Assembly: GCA_030374765.1 (NCBI GenBank)
Contig: JARGXX010000073.1
Coordinates: 558,001-622,000 of the forward strand
DNA from: Agarophyton chilense
Lineage: Eukaryota; Rhodophyta; Florideophyceae; Gracilariales; Gracilariaceae
Direction: 5' to 3'
Length of the DNA stretch: 64,000 nucleotides
Under the pieces are notes generated by a model that saw nothing but the letters and a program-made list of their open reading frames with translations, had not been told where the DNA came from and ran no database searches. A program made the position numbers and the translations under genes. Shown piece by piece: positions 10,302 through 20,076 of this stretch; the first letter of the stretch is position 1; every line of letters begins with the position of its first letter.

Positions 10302-11394
10302 TTTTCTCGAAAAGCAACGAACTAGTTTTTTCGATTGGGGTCCGGAAAGAAGAAATCTATTCTAGCAACAGTTCCGATTTATCGGTGTTATACTTTGTGG
10401 TCAACGTTCTTCCTCTTCTTCCACTCTTGCGTCCTTTTTTGTTATTATAAATATATGGTTGATCTTGACGCACTGGTTACTGATTCAAAATTAACTGCAC
10501 AAGTAGATATCATTCAAGACGCATGGTTTCTTTCCGTTGTTCTTGCATCTGCCATATGTGTTTGCCTCGCAAACTTTTTGTTCCTAACCGGCTCCAACAA
10601 GAGCTGAAAACTTGACGGCTGCTGCGTTACACACCAGGAGGCATACATCCCGCAAGAGGGTGGTTTCTTTTCTCATCACATTTGTTGGGTTCAAGGGCCC
10701 CAAACGCACTTAGCTAGCTACAGTCCAGTCCATGTTCCCGAGCCCGAAGTATGGAGGCGACGCGCAATTTACCTTTTATTATTTTCATGTGTGTCAGATT
10801 GCCAGTAATCATCACCTTGTGGTCGGTGAAAAATGCTTTGCGAGGCCCTATGCATGTACTTTCTACCACTTTGAAGCTTCACAATCGCTCACTTTTGTCC
10901 AACGCGCTATTCTTTTTTTCTTGAGTTGTGCCCGAGAGCCTGGGTTGAGGCGATTCTGTTCACAAACGCAAAACGCAGATTGATGAGCAAACGGATGCGT
11001 GGTGACACGAAAGTTGGTGAAAGAGAAGGAGGCTCTGACTGACATCGCGAGCGTACTGGAAAGCATCGACAAATTGTGCATTGAACGGAGCTGTTCGGGT
11101 CGACACGCGGCGACGCGTTGACAATCTACGACGGTCACTGTCGCTTTGAAGGCACAGTACATTGACTGAAGCAAGAAGCAGCCATCTGTGAGGTTCTAAG
11201 CACGGTGCGCATCGTTGCATGCAAATTGAAGACGTTGAGCGTTCGGTAGTTGGCAAGTTGGGGTAGAAGCGAAACAGAGAGAAGTTTGTTGCATTCTAAT
11301 TGACAGGCCGCGGGCATTTGGAGGCGGGGGGGTTGACGCAAAGGTGTATTAGTGGGGGCGGGAAGTGCGTTTGTGCACAGTGGTGAGTTTTGGC
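10302..11394. other. Divergent intergenic/promoter region
   Basis: This region lies between the 5' ends of the minus-strand glycosyltransferase and the plus-strand exostosin-like gene, so it should hold both promoters. A 90-codon plus frame at 10335 starts at TTG only 34 bp from the other gene's start and has no recognised domain. Frames at 10732-11256 look like chance. No clear TATA box was identified. Confidence 0.4.
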
Positions 11395-12699
11395 ATGGGC
11401 ATTTCTCACATGCAACTCGGAAGTAAGACCAGGAAGCTGACGGTGGTGTTGCATTCGGTGGCCGTGTGTATGGTGATATGGCGGTTGTTTGGGTGGTGCG
11501 ATAGGAAGGTTTTCGGCGCACAAACAGGAACGGATTTGGAGAGCATGTCACGAGTGGATGAACATGCTACAAAGCTGATTGAGAAGGCAACACAAGCAAG
11601 TAACGAAGTGCGGGTGTACGTGTACGAGCTACCAGCTAAGTACAACCGGTTGCAAGTGGCCAAAAGTCATCAAAAGGCAGCTCCGATTCGTGACCCATAC
11701 TGCGACGAGAACTTCTACAGCGCCGAGGTGACAGTTCACGAGGGCTTGTTACGGTCCAAGGCGCGCACAACGGACGCAAACAAGGCGGATTTGTTCTACG
11801 TGCCCATCTACGTGACGTGCTTTTTGATCAATAACCATCCAAACAATCTGACTAAAAGCGGGCTTTTCTTCGACGAGGCAATGCAACATGTGATGCACAA
11901 ATACCCGTATTTCAACCGGTCACAGGGGCGTGATCATGTTTACACGTTCGCACAAGGATTCGGGGCGCGACTGGCGGGGGAGAACTGGCGACGGTGGCGA
12001 AGCGGGATCTTTCTGACGCACAATGGGGATTTTTTTTCGGAAGAATATGTGCCACGAAAGGACGTTGTGATTCCGCCCGACTTGTCGCACTATGTGAGAC
12101 CGGTGTATGGCGAAAGCGGTGGGGATGCAGATGGGGACGCGGCGGGGAACGATCGGTGGGTGATAGGCGAACGGGAGTTTTTGGCACATTTCGGGGGTCA
12201 ATCGTTCTCAACTTCGATCGCAGACCACCGCGGACAAAACTACTCGGGCGGGGTGCGACAAGTGCTAGTACAGGAGATGTATCGCACGCGCGGGTTCCGC
12301 ATCACGGGGACGCGGTCGGAGGGGTACAAGGAGGACATGCAAGGCTCAATATTCTGTCTGGCGCCGGAGGGATGGCACCCATGGAGCCCGCGTCCATACT
12401 ACGGCTTTCTGTTGGGTTGCGTACCAGTGGTGCTGTCGGAACGTCAAGAACTTGCGTTTGAAGATGAGATTGCGTACGACGACCTGGTGGTGTGGATGCG
12501 CCCGGATGATGTGCGCTCGGTGAGCACGGTGTTGAGAGCCATTCCGGGCGAGGAGATATTGCGCAAGTTGCGCGCCATGGAGCGGTTGTGGAGGCTGTTT
12601 TGGTACGGCGATGGCGGCTTGGCGCTGGACATGATTGTGAGGCAGCTGGCGCGGCACAAGTACGGCACGCGTCCGCGGCACCGGTACCGGCACGCGTGA
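11395..12699 (+). CDS. Exostosin-like glycosyltransferase (GT47)
   Basis: From the first in-frame ATG (the longer frame starts at GTG) the product is 434 residues. A signal-anchor helix lies near residues 14-32, then the GT47 catalytic domain. It begins with Val-Arg-Val-Tyr-Val-Tyr-Glu-Leu-Pro, the characteristic opening strand. Next come a His-Glu-Gly-Leu-Leu segment and Ala-Asp-Leu-Phe-Tyr-Val-Pro. The C-terminal nucleotide-sugar half has Phe-Cys-Leu-Ala-Pro-Glu-Gly, Gly-Cys-Val-Pro-Val-Val-Leu-Ser and a Glu-Asp-x-Ile-x-Tyr-Asp-Asp segment. All are standard exostosin-family blocks. Such enzymes are Golgi type II proteins that transfer sugars onto glycosaminoglycans in animals or xyloglucan, xylan and pectin in plants. 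In an alga the acceptor is unknown. It reads away from the minus-strand glycosyltransferase. Confidence 0.88.
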   Translation: MGISHMQLGSKTRKLTVVLHSVAVCMVIWRLFGWCDRKVFGAQTGTDLESMSRVDEHATKLIEKATQASNEVRVYVYELPAKYNRLQVAKSHQKAAPIRDPYCDENFYSAEVTVHEGLLRSKARTTDANKADLFYVPIYVTCFLINNHPNNLTKSGLFFDEAMQHVMHKYPYFNRSQGRDHVYTFAQGFGARLAGENWRRWRSGIFLTHNGDFFSEEYVPRKDVVIPPDLSHYVRPVYGESGGDADGDAAGNDRWVIGEREFLAHFGGQSFSTSIADHRGQNYSGGVRQVLVQEMYRTRGFRITGTRSEGYKEDMQGSIFCLAPEGWHPWSPRPYYGFLLGCVPVVLSERQELAFEDEIAYDDLVVWMRPDDVRSVSTVLRAIPGEEILRKLRAMERLWRLFWYGDGGLALDMIVRQLARHKYGTRPRHRYRHA

Positions 12700-13177
12700 C
12701 GAACAACAACAACACGTGTGTCGGTGTACGAGTGGACAGCAAATCACGCGTGGAAGTCGTGGAAACGTGGCAGTAGTAATATAGAATTTGACAAATATAT
12801 AAATGGTGACAACAATGTGGCTGACAGCACAGCCTGACACGACGTGGGCGCGTGGCGGGGGCGAGAGAGCGCACGCAATTGCGAAAAGAGACGGCTGGCG
12901 ACGAGCGTTGATGAATGCGACGCGCTGTGCATGTGGGATGTGGGTGTGTAAACAGCGCGTGGTGGCGCGCGAACGTGGCGCGCGTCTGTTGGCTGTGGTC
13001 GGTTGGTGGTTGTGCTTTGATTTGGGTGTGTCGCGCGCGACGGCAAGCAAATGGAAACGCGAGGCGGGAGCGCGACGACGCACTTTCTTGCTTGGCGTGC
13101 GCCCGCGCGCCCGCGCTGCCGCCGCGCCTGGCATCGCCGTCTGACGTCAGCAGCGACGCGTCTGCGCCGTGTCGCGA

Positions 13178-13243
13178 CGGCAACGGCAACGGCAACGGCT
13201 ACAATGGCGATGACAATGGCCATGGCCATGGCCATGGCCATGG
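13178..13243 (+). repeat. Short hexamer repeats (CGGCAA and GGCCAT)
   Basis: About three and a half copies of CGGCAA are followed, after a short spacer, by about four copies of GGCCAT. The latter form a self-complementary tract (each unit contains GGCC and overlaps CCATGG). Neither lies in a supported coding region. Confidence 0.8.
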
Positions 13244-13710
13244 GGCGGCAATGCTGTGAGAATGATGACGCCGACGGCGAGGACGCCGACCACGACCACG
13301 ACCACCACGCCCAGGTGACACGTTGGCAACAAGCGTCGCAGCGTCTGGCGCCGCGTGGCGCGTCGCCGGCGCCCGACCAACCGGCGCGGCGCGTGCGTAC
13401 AGAGCGAGCGTCACACGTGGCTCGTGGCTCATGGCTCGTGACGCTTTCCCGCGCGGGCAGCTCGCGTCGTGTCGTACGCTCTGCTTGCTGTGCGGCGCCG
13501 CTTGCGCCGCTTGCACCGCTTGCTTTGTACTGCGCTGTGCACACCCCCCTTCGCTTCGTTGCTGACCCCCTCCGGACCATCTCCGCCGCTGTCTTGCCGA
13601 CCGTTGTCGTCGCCTTGACAGAAACCACTTCCGGACGCGTGCCCTTGGAACGACTCGTTTTGTCCGGTCGTGCTGCGCGTCGTGCTGCGCGTCTCCGTTG
13701 AGCTGCCACC

Positions 13711-13711
13711 T

Positions 13712-13746
<35 letters not shown>

Positions 13747-13747
13747 C
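13711..13747 (+). repeat. GA dinucleotide (polypurine) tract
   Basis: A near-perfect GA repeat of about 35 bp, with one AAA interruption, ends about 135 bp before the Hint-protein ATG. GAGA-type tracts are common in algal and plant promoters and 5' leaders. A regulatory role here is inference from position only. Confidence 0.85.
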
Positions 13748-13797
13748 ACCGCCGTGCGCCCCCATCTGCCCGTCTTTCCCCCGTCCCCGACACTGAC

Positions 13798-13833
13798 CAC
13801 CCCCCTGTTCCCCCCCCCCTCCCCCCCCCCCCC
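13798..13833 (+). repeat. Poly-C tract upstream of Hint-protein gene
   Basis: Long cytosine runs with single T or TGTT interruptions lie about 50-85 bp before the start codon. They form, with the GA tract just upstream, a strongly strand-asymmetric leader. The tract could adopt i-motif/G-quadruplex structure or simply be a polypyrimidine initiator. Nothing in the sequence decides this. Confidence 0.8.
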
Positions 13834-13883
13834 GCTGTCCCCGTCCCGTCCCGTCCCCCTTCCCCTTCCACTCCACCGCCGCC

Positions 13884-15893
13884 ATGCGTCTCGCGCACCG
13901 TCTCATCGTGGTGGCAGCCGCCGCCGCAGCGCTCTGCGGCTGCGTCGCGCACACAAGCGCCGCGCACACAAGCGCCGCGTCGCACGCATTGCGTCGCAAT
14001 GCATTCCGCGCCACCTTTCCCATTGAAATCATGCTCAAGGACTCCGAAACAGGCGTTCTACTTCATCGTCCGGTCGGCATCGTCGCCGGACTGGACACCA
14101 CCATGTACGTCGCCTCCGTCTCTGGTCAGATCATGCTGGTGGACGTCAAGACCGGCGCCGCCACCTTGCTCAATCGCGGCGGCGACGATCAGCCCTTTGG
14201 TGGCTTGTGTCTTGACTCGCGCGGACCGGGCACGCTTTACGCCACCGGCCGAAACACCGGTGCTGTCTTTGCTTTCAACCGCCGTGGCGAGTTGCTGCAG
14301 CGTTATCAACTCACCACTGTGCGTGAAAAGGGTGGCACTGCATTCCTTACTGGATGCATCCAAACGCGCTATCAATTGATCGTCATCGACTCAAATAACG
14401 CTCGATTTCACTACCTTCCGCTCGCAGACGAAGGCCCGTTGCGCGGCTATCCGCCCCTGCTCACAGACACCGTCTTTCAGGGCGAGCGTCTTTTGTATGA
14501 AGGCGATGCATACATCCACAAAAATACTATCATCAACGCCTACGGCGTGGAGTGGACCCAAAAGTTCAACCGATCCGCCTATGTGCTCAACTCCGCCACG
14601 GGTCACATATTTACCGTCACCCTCAATGAGAGCACTGTCATCCCGCTCATGCGCAAGGTCACCATCATGGGACGCGTCGACACCTTTGTCGGCGCGATGG
14701 CAATTCTCTTCGATTCCACCAACGAGAACATCATGTACATTTCAATGCCCCATCTCAACGCCATCGCTGTGCTCGAATTCAGTCGCACCGACTCGCGCAA
14801 GGCCAAGTTCATTCGCTACTTGAAGAGCGCCCTCACCAACGGCCCCGTCGCCATGGGCGAGTTTGGCAACTGGCTCTTCCCCATCAGCGGCGATTTTGAC
14901 AGACGCTCCCCAAATACCCCCTTCAGCATTGTGCAAATCCCGCGTCATGAGCAAATCATCGAAACGGGAGACTCCTCCGACGAGTACACTACCGTGCTCG
15001 ACGACGTCGAGCAAACCTCGCTGCCAGTCGTGTTTGACACCGCCGAAGTGCAGCAGGAGATTCGCACTGAGCCCGACCCGGTTGGCACCAGCGCCCCGGA
15101 ACCAATTCTGCCTCAAATTTCTCAACCGCTCGACGAGTCCACCTCGCCGGGCCACAGCACTGCGCCGGCCGATGCCACCACCGACAGCCCTGCTGTTGAT
15201 GACGACTCCGCTCGCGAAACACCTGCTGCCGCTACACCCGTGTCCGCGGACGCTACCGTCACGCCGTCGGACCCGGAGCAGCCCGATCGCGAGCCCTCTA
15301 CGTTCGGCGCTGCCGCCGAGGAGTCCGCCTCTGCTACGCCGTCGCAGAGGGCTTGCTTCCCCGCGGACGCCACTGTGACTCTGCGTGATGGTTCTTCGTC
15401 GCGTATGGACCGCCTGCGCATTGGAGATCGCGTTCACGTGGCCACTGATGAAGAGGGTGACCCTGTGTTCTCTGAAGTGTTCATGTTTTCTCACCAGCAT
15501 CCTCACATCGTTTCGAGCTTTGTGAGCATTGAAGCTTCACACGGCGACAATTTGCACGTCTCACCGGGCCATTACTTGTACGTCAACGACAAATTGCTTT
15601 CAGCGGCACACGTGCGCCCCCGCGACGTGCTGCAGTCGCAAGCAAATCGTAGTATACTTGCGCTGCGTGTGTCAAGCACGCAAAGGCGAGGTTTGTACAA
15701 TCCGCAAACTGTACATGGCGACATTGTGGTGAATGGAGTCCGCGTGAGTACGTACACTACCGCCGTGCAGCCAGTTACTGCACAAGCGCTTATGGCTCCT
15801 GTTCGAGCGCTGTATTCGTGTCGAACGCGTTGGCCCCAACGAATAAGCGCCTTGCTCTCCAGTGGAATTGGGCGCTCGCAACCCGTCTTGTAG
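13884..15893 (+). CDS. Secreted beta-propeller protein with C-terminal Hedgehog-type Hint (Hog) domain
   Basis: The product is 669 residues. An N-terminal signal peptide (basic start, Ala-rich core, about 1-22) is followed by an imperfect Ala-His-Thr-Ser-Ala repeat. A domain of about 330 residues has recurring Ile-Val-Ala-Gly, Met-Tyr-Val-Ala-Ser and Gly-Thr-Leu-Tyr-Ala-Thr strands, resembling SMP-30/NHL-type six-bladed propellers. A Ser/Thr/Pro/Glu-rich linker covers about 365-488. From Cys491 onward the sequence matches Hint/Hog autoprocessing domains. Ala-Cys-Phe-Pro-Ala-Asp-Ala-Thr-Val-Thr-Leu provides the nucleophilic Cys, Gly-Asp-Arg-Val is the next strand, and Ser-Pro-Gly-His (His563) sits where hedgehog proteins have Thr-x-x-His. 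Related proteins would cleave before Cys491 and may attach a lipid to the released propeller. No hedgehog signalling domain is present. The ATG gives a good signal peptide and was kept. Confidence 0.82.
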   Translation: MRLAHRLIVVAAAAAALCGCVAHTSAAHTSAASHALRRNAFRATFPIEIMLKDSETGVLLHRPVGIVAGLDTTMYVASVSGQIMLVDVKTGAATLLNRGGDDQPFGGLCLDSRGPGTLYATGRNTGAVFAFNRRGELLQRYQLTTVREKGGTAFLTGCIQTRYQLIVIDSNNARFHYLPLADEGPLRGYPPLLTDTVFQGERLLYEGDAYIHKNTIINAYGVEWTQKFNRSAYVLNSATGHIFTVTLNESTVIPLMRKVTIMGRVDTFVGAMAILFDSTNENIMYISMPHLNAIAVLEFSRTDSRKAKFIRYLKSALTNGPVAMGEFGNWLFPISGDFDRRSPNTPFSIVQIPRHEQIIETGDSSDEYTTVLDDVEQTSLPVVFDTAEVQQEIRTEPDPVGTSAPEPILPQISQPLDESTSPGHSTAPADATTDSPAVDDDSARETPAAATPVSADATVTPSDPEQPDREPSTFGAAAEESASATPSQRACFPADATVTLRDGSSSRMDRLRIGDRVHVATDEEGDPVFSEVFMFSHQHPHIVSSFVSIEASHGDNLHVSPGHYLYVNDKLLSAAHVRPRDVLQSQANRSILALRVSSTQRRGLYNPQTVHGDIVVNGVRVSTYTTAVQPVTAQALMAPVRALYSCRTRWPQRISALLSSGIGRSQPVL

Positions 15894-17762
15894 CCTGTTG
15901 CTACGTGCTGCGGCTGCGCATTGAACTATGCACAGAGGTTTTGTTTCTTGTATTGGACGCTGAAACCGCAACCTGTTGTGTCTGCCAGCTTCATTGCCGT
16001 TGTTCGTGTGCCATTTCAAATTGCAACTATTGCTAACTGCTCACTACAGCCGAAACTGTGGAAGCCGAGCAAATAATTGCTTGCGGGTCTTTTCGTCGGA
16101 GCTGCTTTTGCAGTCGTTCGGTGCATTACTGTTTGAGCTTTCTTCGAGAATAAGAATGAAGAATGCAACGTTGTCCTGCCATCCCCACAAAACCTCACTC
16201 CTTGTTGTATATAGTCGTCCGAGAGATTTGGCCTCTCTGTTTTATATATAAACTACGCTTTCCCATTGCAAGCGGGCTTATCATCTTGTGAGAACATTTC
16301 TCAACAACCCAAACATACCTTCGTAGACAGAAGAGAGCACTACGCTGCATGCTTCCCATGAGATCTTTGTAGCCCAAACTGACAAGCGCGCCGTGTGCCC
16401 ATTGGCTTCTGGTGATACAGAATGAACTGCAAATGTTCAATGCGCATGACGTGGCTTGCGTTTGAGTCCATCCTTCTCATCGGTCCGCTCGGACAACTAG
16501 TCGCTGTGGGAAAACATTCTCTCGTGAGTATTAACAAACTGCTTGTAGCATTAGACAACAGTCTTGTGGCGTGAAACAACAGTCTTGCGAGCGAATGATT
16601 GTGGGCAACGTTCCCAAAGAATTCTTTATTTGAGCAGAGAGAAGAAAGCTTCTAGGTGATTTGTTCTTCGCTACGTACCACACTAGAGCTAGTTGAGGAC
16701 ATTGTTCAACTTTTGTCCCATATACTTGAAAGCGTCATGTGCGTCCGGCAGGATGGGATGTGTCGTAAATGAACAAACATTAAAATGTTGAACACGGCCC
16801 TCCCCCCCCCACAAAAAAATGGTTTGGGGGACTTAGACTTTCATTTCGAACATGATGTCAAACTTACATATCGAACATGATGTCAACCTTCGACTTGCTG
16901 TCGGACTCACGAGTTTCTAAGCTCATAACACCGTCCCCAGCATCCAAAACGAGCGCGTCTGCCACAGACAGCTTCCAACAATCGTGGGTTAAGGTGTATA
17001 TTCGAATTTGACGCTCAACATGCGGGTTGTAACTTTGCAAAGGTAGTTACGCAATCGCCTTCAATGCTCGTGCACTCTACAACAGTATTTTTGTACTTGC
17101 GAGAACTTTGTCCTGCAACATGGACAAGTATAACATGGTGCAAGCAACGTTGGGCTTGTTTCTGTAATACAATGGTATTTCGAGGCACGGTGGAAGTTGA
17201 CTTATTACAGTTCTTGTGAAGGAATCTGTGATTGTTTAATATCGATTAGTACACTATACGAAATTTTGATATCTCAAAAAGCGTTTTTGCAAATAGCTGA
17301 CAAACGATTACATAAACTAAACTTTAGACCTTAACAAGAAACTACTACTGTAGTACCAACCAATGGATTGTCAATAGACCTACCATGGAGTTACTGACAA
17401 ACACTGTATATGTCAGCAACAATGCCATAACAGCCAGCACTATTGCACTGGGCCCTTCCTGAAAACACAAATTACTCCGCACAAATTGCGCGTATTATTT
17501 TACGATGTGTCCTTCATGCGCCACGGAAAACATAAAAGCACACCTGTCCCAATTTACACGTGGCCTGCGGGAAGCTTTTCACCACCGATATCCATTGCCC
17601 AATGGGCAGCCCAAACTGCGGGTAGCCTTTCCACCACGATTAAAGGTTTTTCCACGGGAGTGTTAAAGTTCCAAATCGTTGAATCTCGGCACAAACAGCT
17701 CGCATTCTCTACATCCGAATGATACTTTGTTGATATCTCAAAGAATCCCGGTTGTTGGAAGG
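15894..17762. other. Long intergenic region
   Basis: No supportable gene or RNA in 1.9 kb. AT content rises compared with the preceding gene. Short frames at 15976, 16195, 16340 and 17486 have no recognisable features. A direct repeat of about 16 nt (CGAACATGATGTCAA) occurs twice at about 16846 and 16873. The segment before 17763 should hold the archease promoter. Confidence 0.4.
16846..16888 (+). repeat. Two-copy direct repeat around CGAACATGATGTCAA
   Basis: Two copies of TCGAACATGATGTCAA lie 27 bp apart in non-coding sequence. CATGATGTCA is weakly dyad-like. The function is unknown. Confidence 0.7.
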
Positions 17763-18344
17763 ATGTCCGCCGAAGAAGCATTTATCGTATCATGGAAACA
17801 ACTACCACAAAGACAAGCATGGAGCACATCAAAGAGTTCCGAAGATCACGATGGTTCTGGCGCCAAAAGTACTTGTCGAAGATTCACTATCAGAACGGCG
17901 GCATGTACAGAGTCTGCGCAAGGGGGAGGGTGGGAATATTTAGACCACACCGCAGACGTTCAGATTCATTCTTGGGGGGCTGATTTGGGCGAAGCCTACG
18001 GCGCAGCTGTTGTTGGTATGTCAGGGTACATGGTTGAACTGGCTGAAATTTGTGACGACTTAGAAGGAGACATTAGTGTTCAGGGACACGATGAACAGAG
18101 TTTACTGTTTAATCTGATGGATGAATGTCTTTACATATTCCATACTGAAAGTTTCGTGACGAAGCAATTAATAGTTCGATCTGTGGATACTTTCACATGG
18201 GAAATGGAAGTTACAGTGCGAGGCGGAAAATTCGATTCTTCCCAGCATTCCCAAGGGACTGAAGTGAAAGCCATAACGTACTCAAACATGCAGATCGTAA
18301 AAAAGCCAGACCAAGTTCAGACGTTTGTCATCGTGGATATCTAG
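17763..18344 (+). CDS. Archease (tRNA-splicing ligase cofactor)
   Basis: From the first ATG (the longer frame begins at TTG) the product is 193 residues. The first 55 residues are a low-similarity extension. After that the archease fold starts with Trp-Glu-Tyr-Leu-Asp-His-Thr-Ala-Asp-Val (DHTAD at about 61-65, metal-binding acidic residues). It continues with a Ser-Trp-Gly-Ala-Asp-Leu-Gly-Glu-Ala-Tyr helix, a Leu-Leu-Phe-Asn-Leu-Met-Asp-Glu block (the conserved helix that places further acids) and Gly-Thr-Glu-Val-Lys-Ala-Ile-Thr-Tyr. It ends in Val-Asp-Ile, the conserved C-terminus. Archease promotes guanylylation and multiple turnover of the RNA ligase RtcB in tRNA splicing and XBP1-type splicing. 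RtcB is not in the window. The N-terminal extension might be an organelle leader, or a 5' exon may be missing. Confidence 0.9.
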   Translation: MSAEEAFIVSWKQLPQRQAWSTSKSSEDHDGSGAKSTCRRFTIRTAACTESAQGGGWEYLDHTADVQIHSWGADLGEAYGAAVVGMSGYMVELAEICDDLEGDISVQGHDEQSLLFNLMDECLYIFHTESFVTKQLIVRSVDTFTWEMEVTVRGGKFDSSQHSQGTEVKAITYSNMQIVKKPDQVQTFVIVDI

Positions 18345-18594
18345 CATGTCGGTCGACACACTACATCTTTACTATTGTAGCTTATAGAACTCGGTCTTTC
18401 TGAAATATTACGCCCAAGTTGTCGAAAAGCACTTTTGCGCAGAAATCCAATGCGGAACAGATGGTCACTGGAGGGTACCTTGAACCTTGAACATAATGAA
18501 CTTTGATGAGCCTTTGAAGGATGCGGTAAAATGGAATTTCGCTTTTCAAACGGTCCTTCGATTCATGATTATTTCAGTATCCTGGTCTGTACGT

Positions 18595-19053
18595 CTAATA
18601 ACCTACCACAGCTTCGTCTTCCTCTTTAATCAAAGCCATTCCCTGCTTTACCCCTCGGCTGTTGTGCGAGGTGTTTTCGGTAAGCCTTGAACTGCGCAGA
18701 ATCAAATCTTGGACCCGCGTGTTTTCTTCCTCGTCTTGGAACCACAGGTATTGTTTGGGCTTAATCCCGGATTGGGCAATCGTCATGTTATCTGTCAGTT
18801 GTTTTCTCTCCATCGTATCTTCATCTGTTGTAACCAAACTTCCTTCGACTCGTGCGAAGTCCTCGCCTATTCTTTCTCGACGCTCCATCTCGGCTATCAC
18901 CCGTTTTCTCACTGAGCCAAGCTTTTCGCTAGGGTCCACTTGGAGACTGTAGGGCGCGCAAAATGGAAATGCGATTGACATCGTGAATGGAGCGGTTTGA
19001 TTCTTTGGGCTCGTAAGCTTCACCTCTGCGCTGGAGCTGAAACATGCTCCCAT
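18595..19053 (-). CDS. Small protein with N-myristoylation/palmitoylation signal
   Basis: The frame starts at an ATG and encodes 152 residues. The N-terminus Met-Gly-Ala-Cys-Phe-Ser-Ser-Ser is a textbook dual acylation signal, with Gly2 for N-myristoylation and Cys4 for palmitoylation. The protein would therefore be anchored to the cytosolic face of a membrane. Residues 25-105 alternate short strands and a helix (Ser-Val-Arg-Lys-Arg-Val-Ile-Ala-Glu-Met) in a way that could be a ubiquitin-like beta-grasp fold, and the tail is polar and acidic. I do not recognise the family. It converges on the archease gene with a 250-bp gap. The acylation motif and the clean ATG favour a real gene. The ubiquitin-like idea is weak. 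Confidence 0.55.
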   Translation of the reverse strand: MGACFSSSAEVKLTSPKNQTAPFTMSIAFPFCAPYSLQVDPSEKLGSVRKRVIAEMERRERIGEDFARVEGSLVTTDEDTMERKQLTDNMTIAQSGIKPKQYLWFQDEEENTRVQDLILRSSRLTENTSHNSRGVKQGMALIKEEDEAVVGY

Positions 19054-20076
19054 GTTGAATTTGCGGTACCACAGGGAGTAATACTTTCCCTAAAAGTTCT
19101 TTGTTTGTTTGAAATGGCCTGCCACTTCGGATTTGGAACCCGCAAACGCGAAGAAGAGAATCACAGCCACGAAATGAACTTCCAAAGTTAACTCGTGCAG
19201 GTGTGTAAGAATATAAAATGCTTCTGACGAAATACCCCTCGAGTTTGCTTTTCTGCCCGGTCCAAGGCATGCGCTTCGAGCGATCATGCCACGGGCCATG
19301 TGCTAAAAGCATGGCGAATGTAACAACGTGGGTATATGACATGCGAGCAATATTTTTTGGGTTACAAAACGGTTGAAGAGTGAATCGGTGTTGGTGCAAC
19401 AAGTACATCTCGATTCTTTGGCTGTATGTTTCTATGACACCATGACCTGAAGTAATCAATTCGAATTCTATGGATCGTCAGATGTCTGGCTTGAAGTTGA
19501 GAGGAAAAGAGCTTTGTTCAAAAGAATGGGCACATATATGTGTTAAATCCCCGACCGCCCTGCTAGGTTAAGTAGTTTTGCCTGTGGTGTAGCCGGTCAG
19601 TGGACATCACGATGTTCCTCACCAACTACGAATGTGGCCCTTTCCGGGAAAGAATAAGACTTCCTTATTGAAATAAGAACAGGCTCAAGTAATACAGGGA
19701 GCCTAGTCGAAAGCCAGAGCTCTCTAGCTTACACTTGTTCATCGAGATGACCCTCCCCTTACTCGGTACAATGAGAAAGAATTATTCATCGATGTTGGAC
19801 GTGAGATAAGGTCTAAGACTGTTTTCTGCTGATGCCTTGTTGAGTGTACTAACAGGACCAACCATGTTCTCAGAAGTAGGAGAGAAGGAATCAAGACGAT
19901 GAAAACCACACTCTGCAGTGGTTTCATAGGCAGTGAGACGTTCGGAAATCGAACACATTAAGTGCCATTACTTGAAGGACCTCGGACTCACATATATTTA
20001 TGCGTAAGTTCAACGGATCAAGAAAGGGAATGTATTAGTTTCAGACATATATGACCAAATGGAAAGCTTCGTGCTC
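19054..20076. other. Intergenic region
   Basis: No gene is supported. An open minus frame (18929-19459) overlaps the acylated-protein gene in another register and has no domain. A TGGTGTAGCCGGTCAG word near 19588 looks like a tRNA D-arm but has no matching T-arm. Confidence 0.4.

Larger units (their letters stand above)
12700..13883. other. GC-rich intergenic region with simple repeats
   Basis: There is no supportable gene, although long frames exist on both strands because of GC richness and hexamer or dinucleotide repeats. It contains GGCAAC and GGCCAT hexamer runs, a GA dinucleotide tract and a poly-C tract just upstream of the Hint-domain gene, each listed separately. The last 170 bp are probably core promoter and 5' leader for the gene at 13884. 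Confidence 0.5.

Noticed and set aside
10335-10607. 90-codon hydrophobic plus frame
   Set aside because: It begins at TTG 34 bp from the divergent glycosyltransferase start, with no ATG near the front and no family match.
12744-13985. 413-codon minus-strand open frame in GC-rich DNA
   Set aside because: It crosses hexamer, GA and poly-C repeats, has no domain, and its 5' end overlaps the opposite-strand signal peptide of the Hint gene. Composition explains the open frame.
18929-19459. 176-codon minus frame
   Set aside because: Overlaps the acylated-protein gene in another register and shows no domain.
19575-19640. Possible tRNA (TGGTGTAGCCGGTCAG D-arm-like word)
   Set aside because: No T-arm, acceptor pairing or anticodon arm could be placed.
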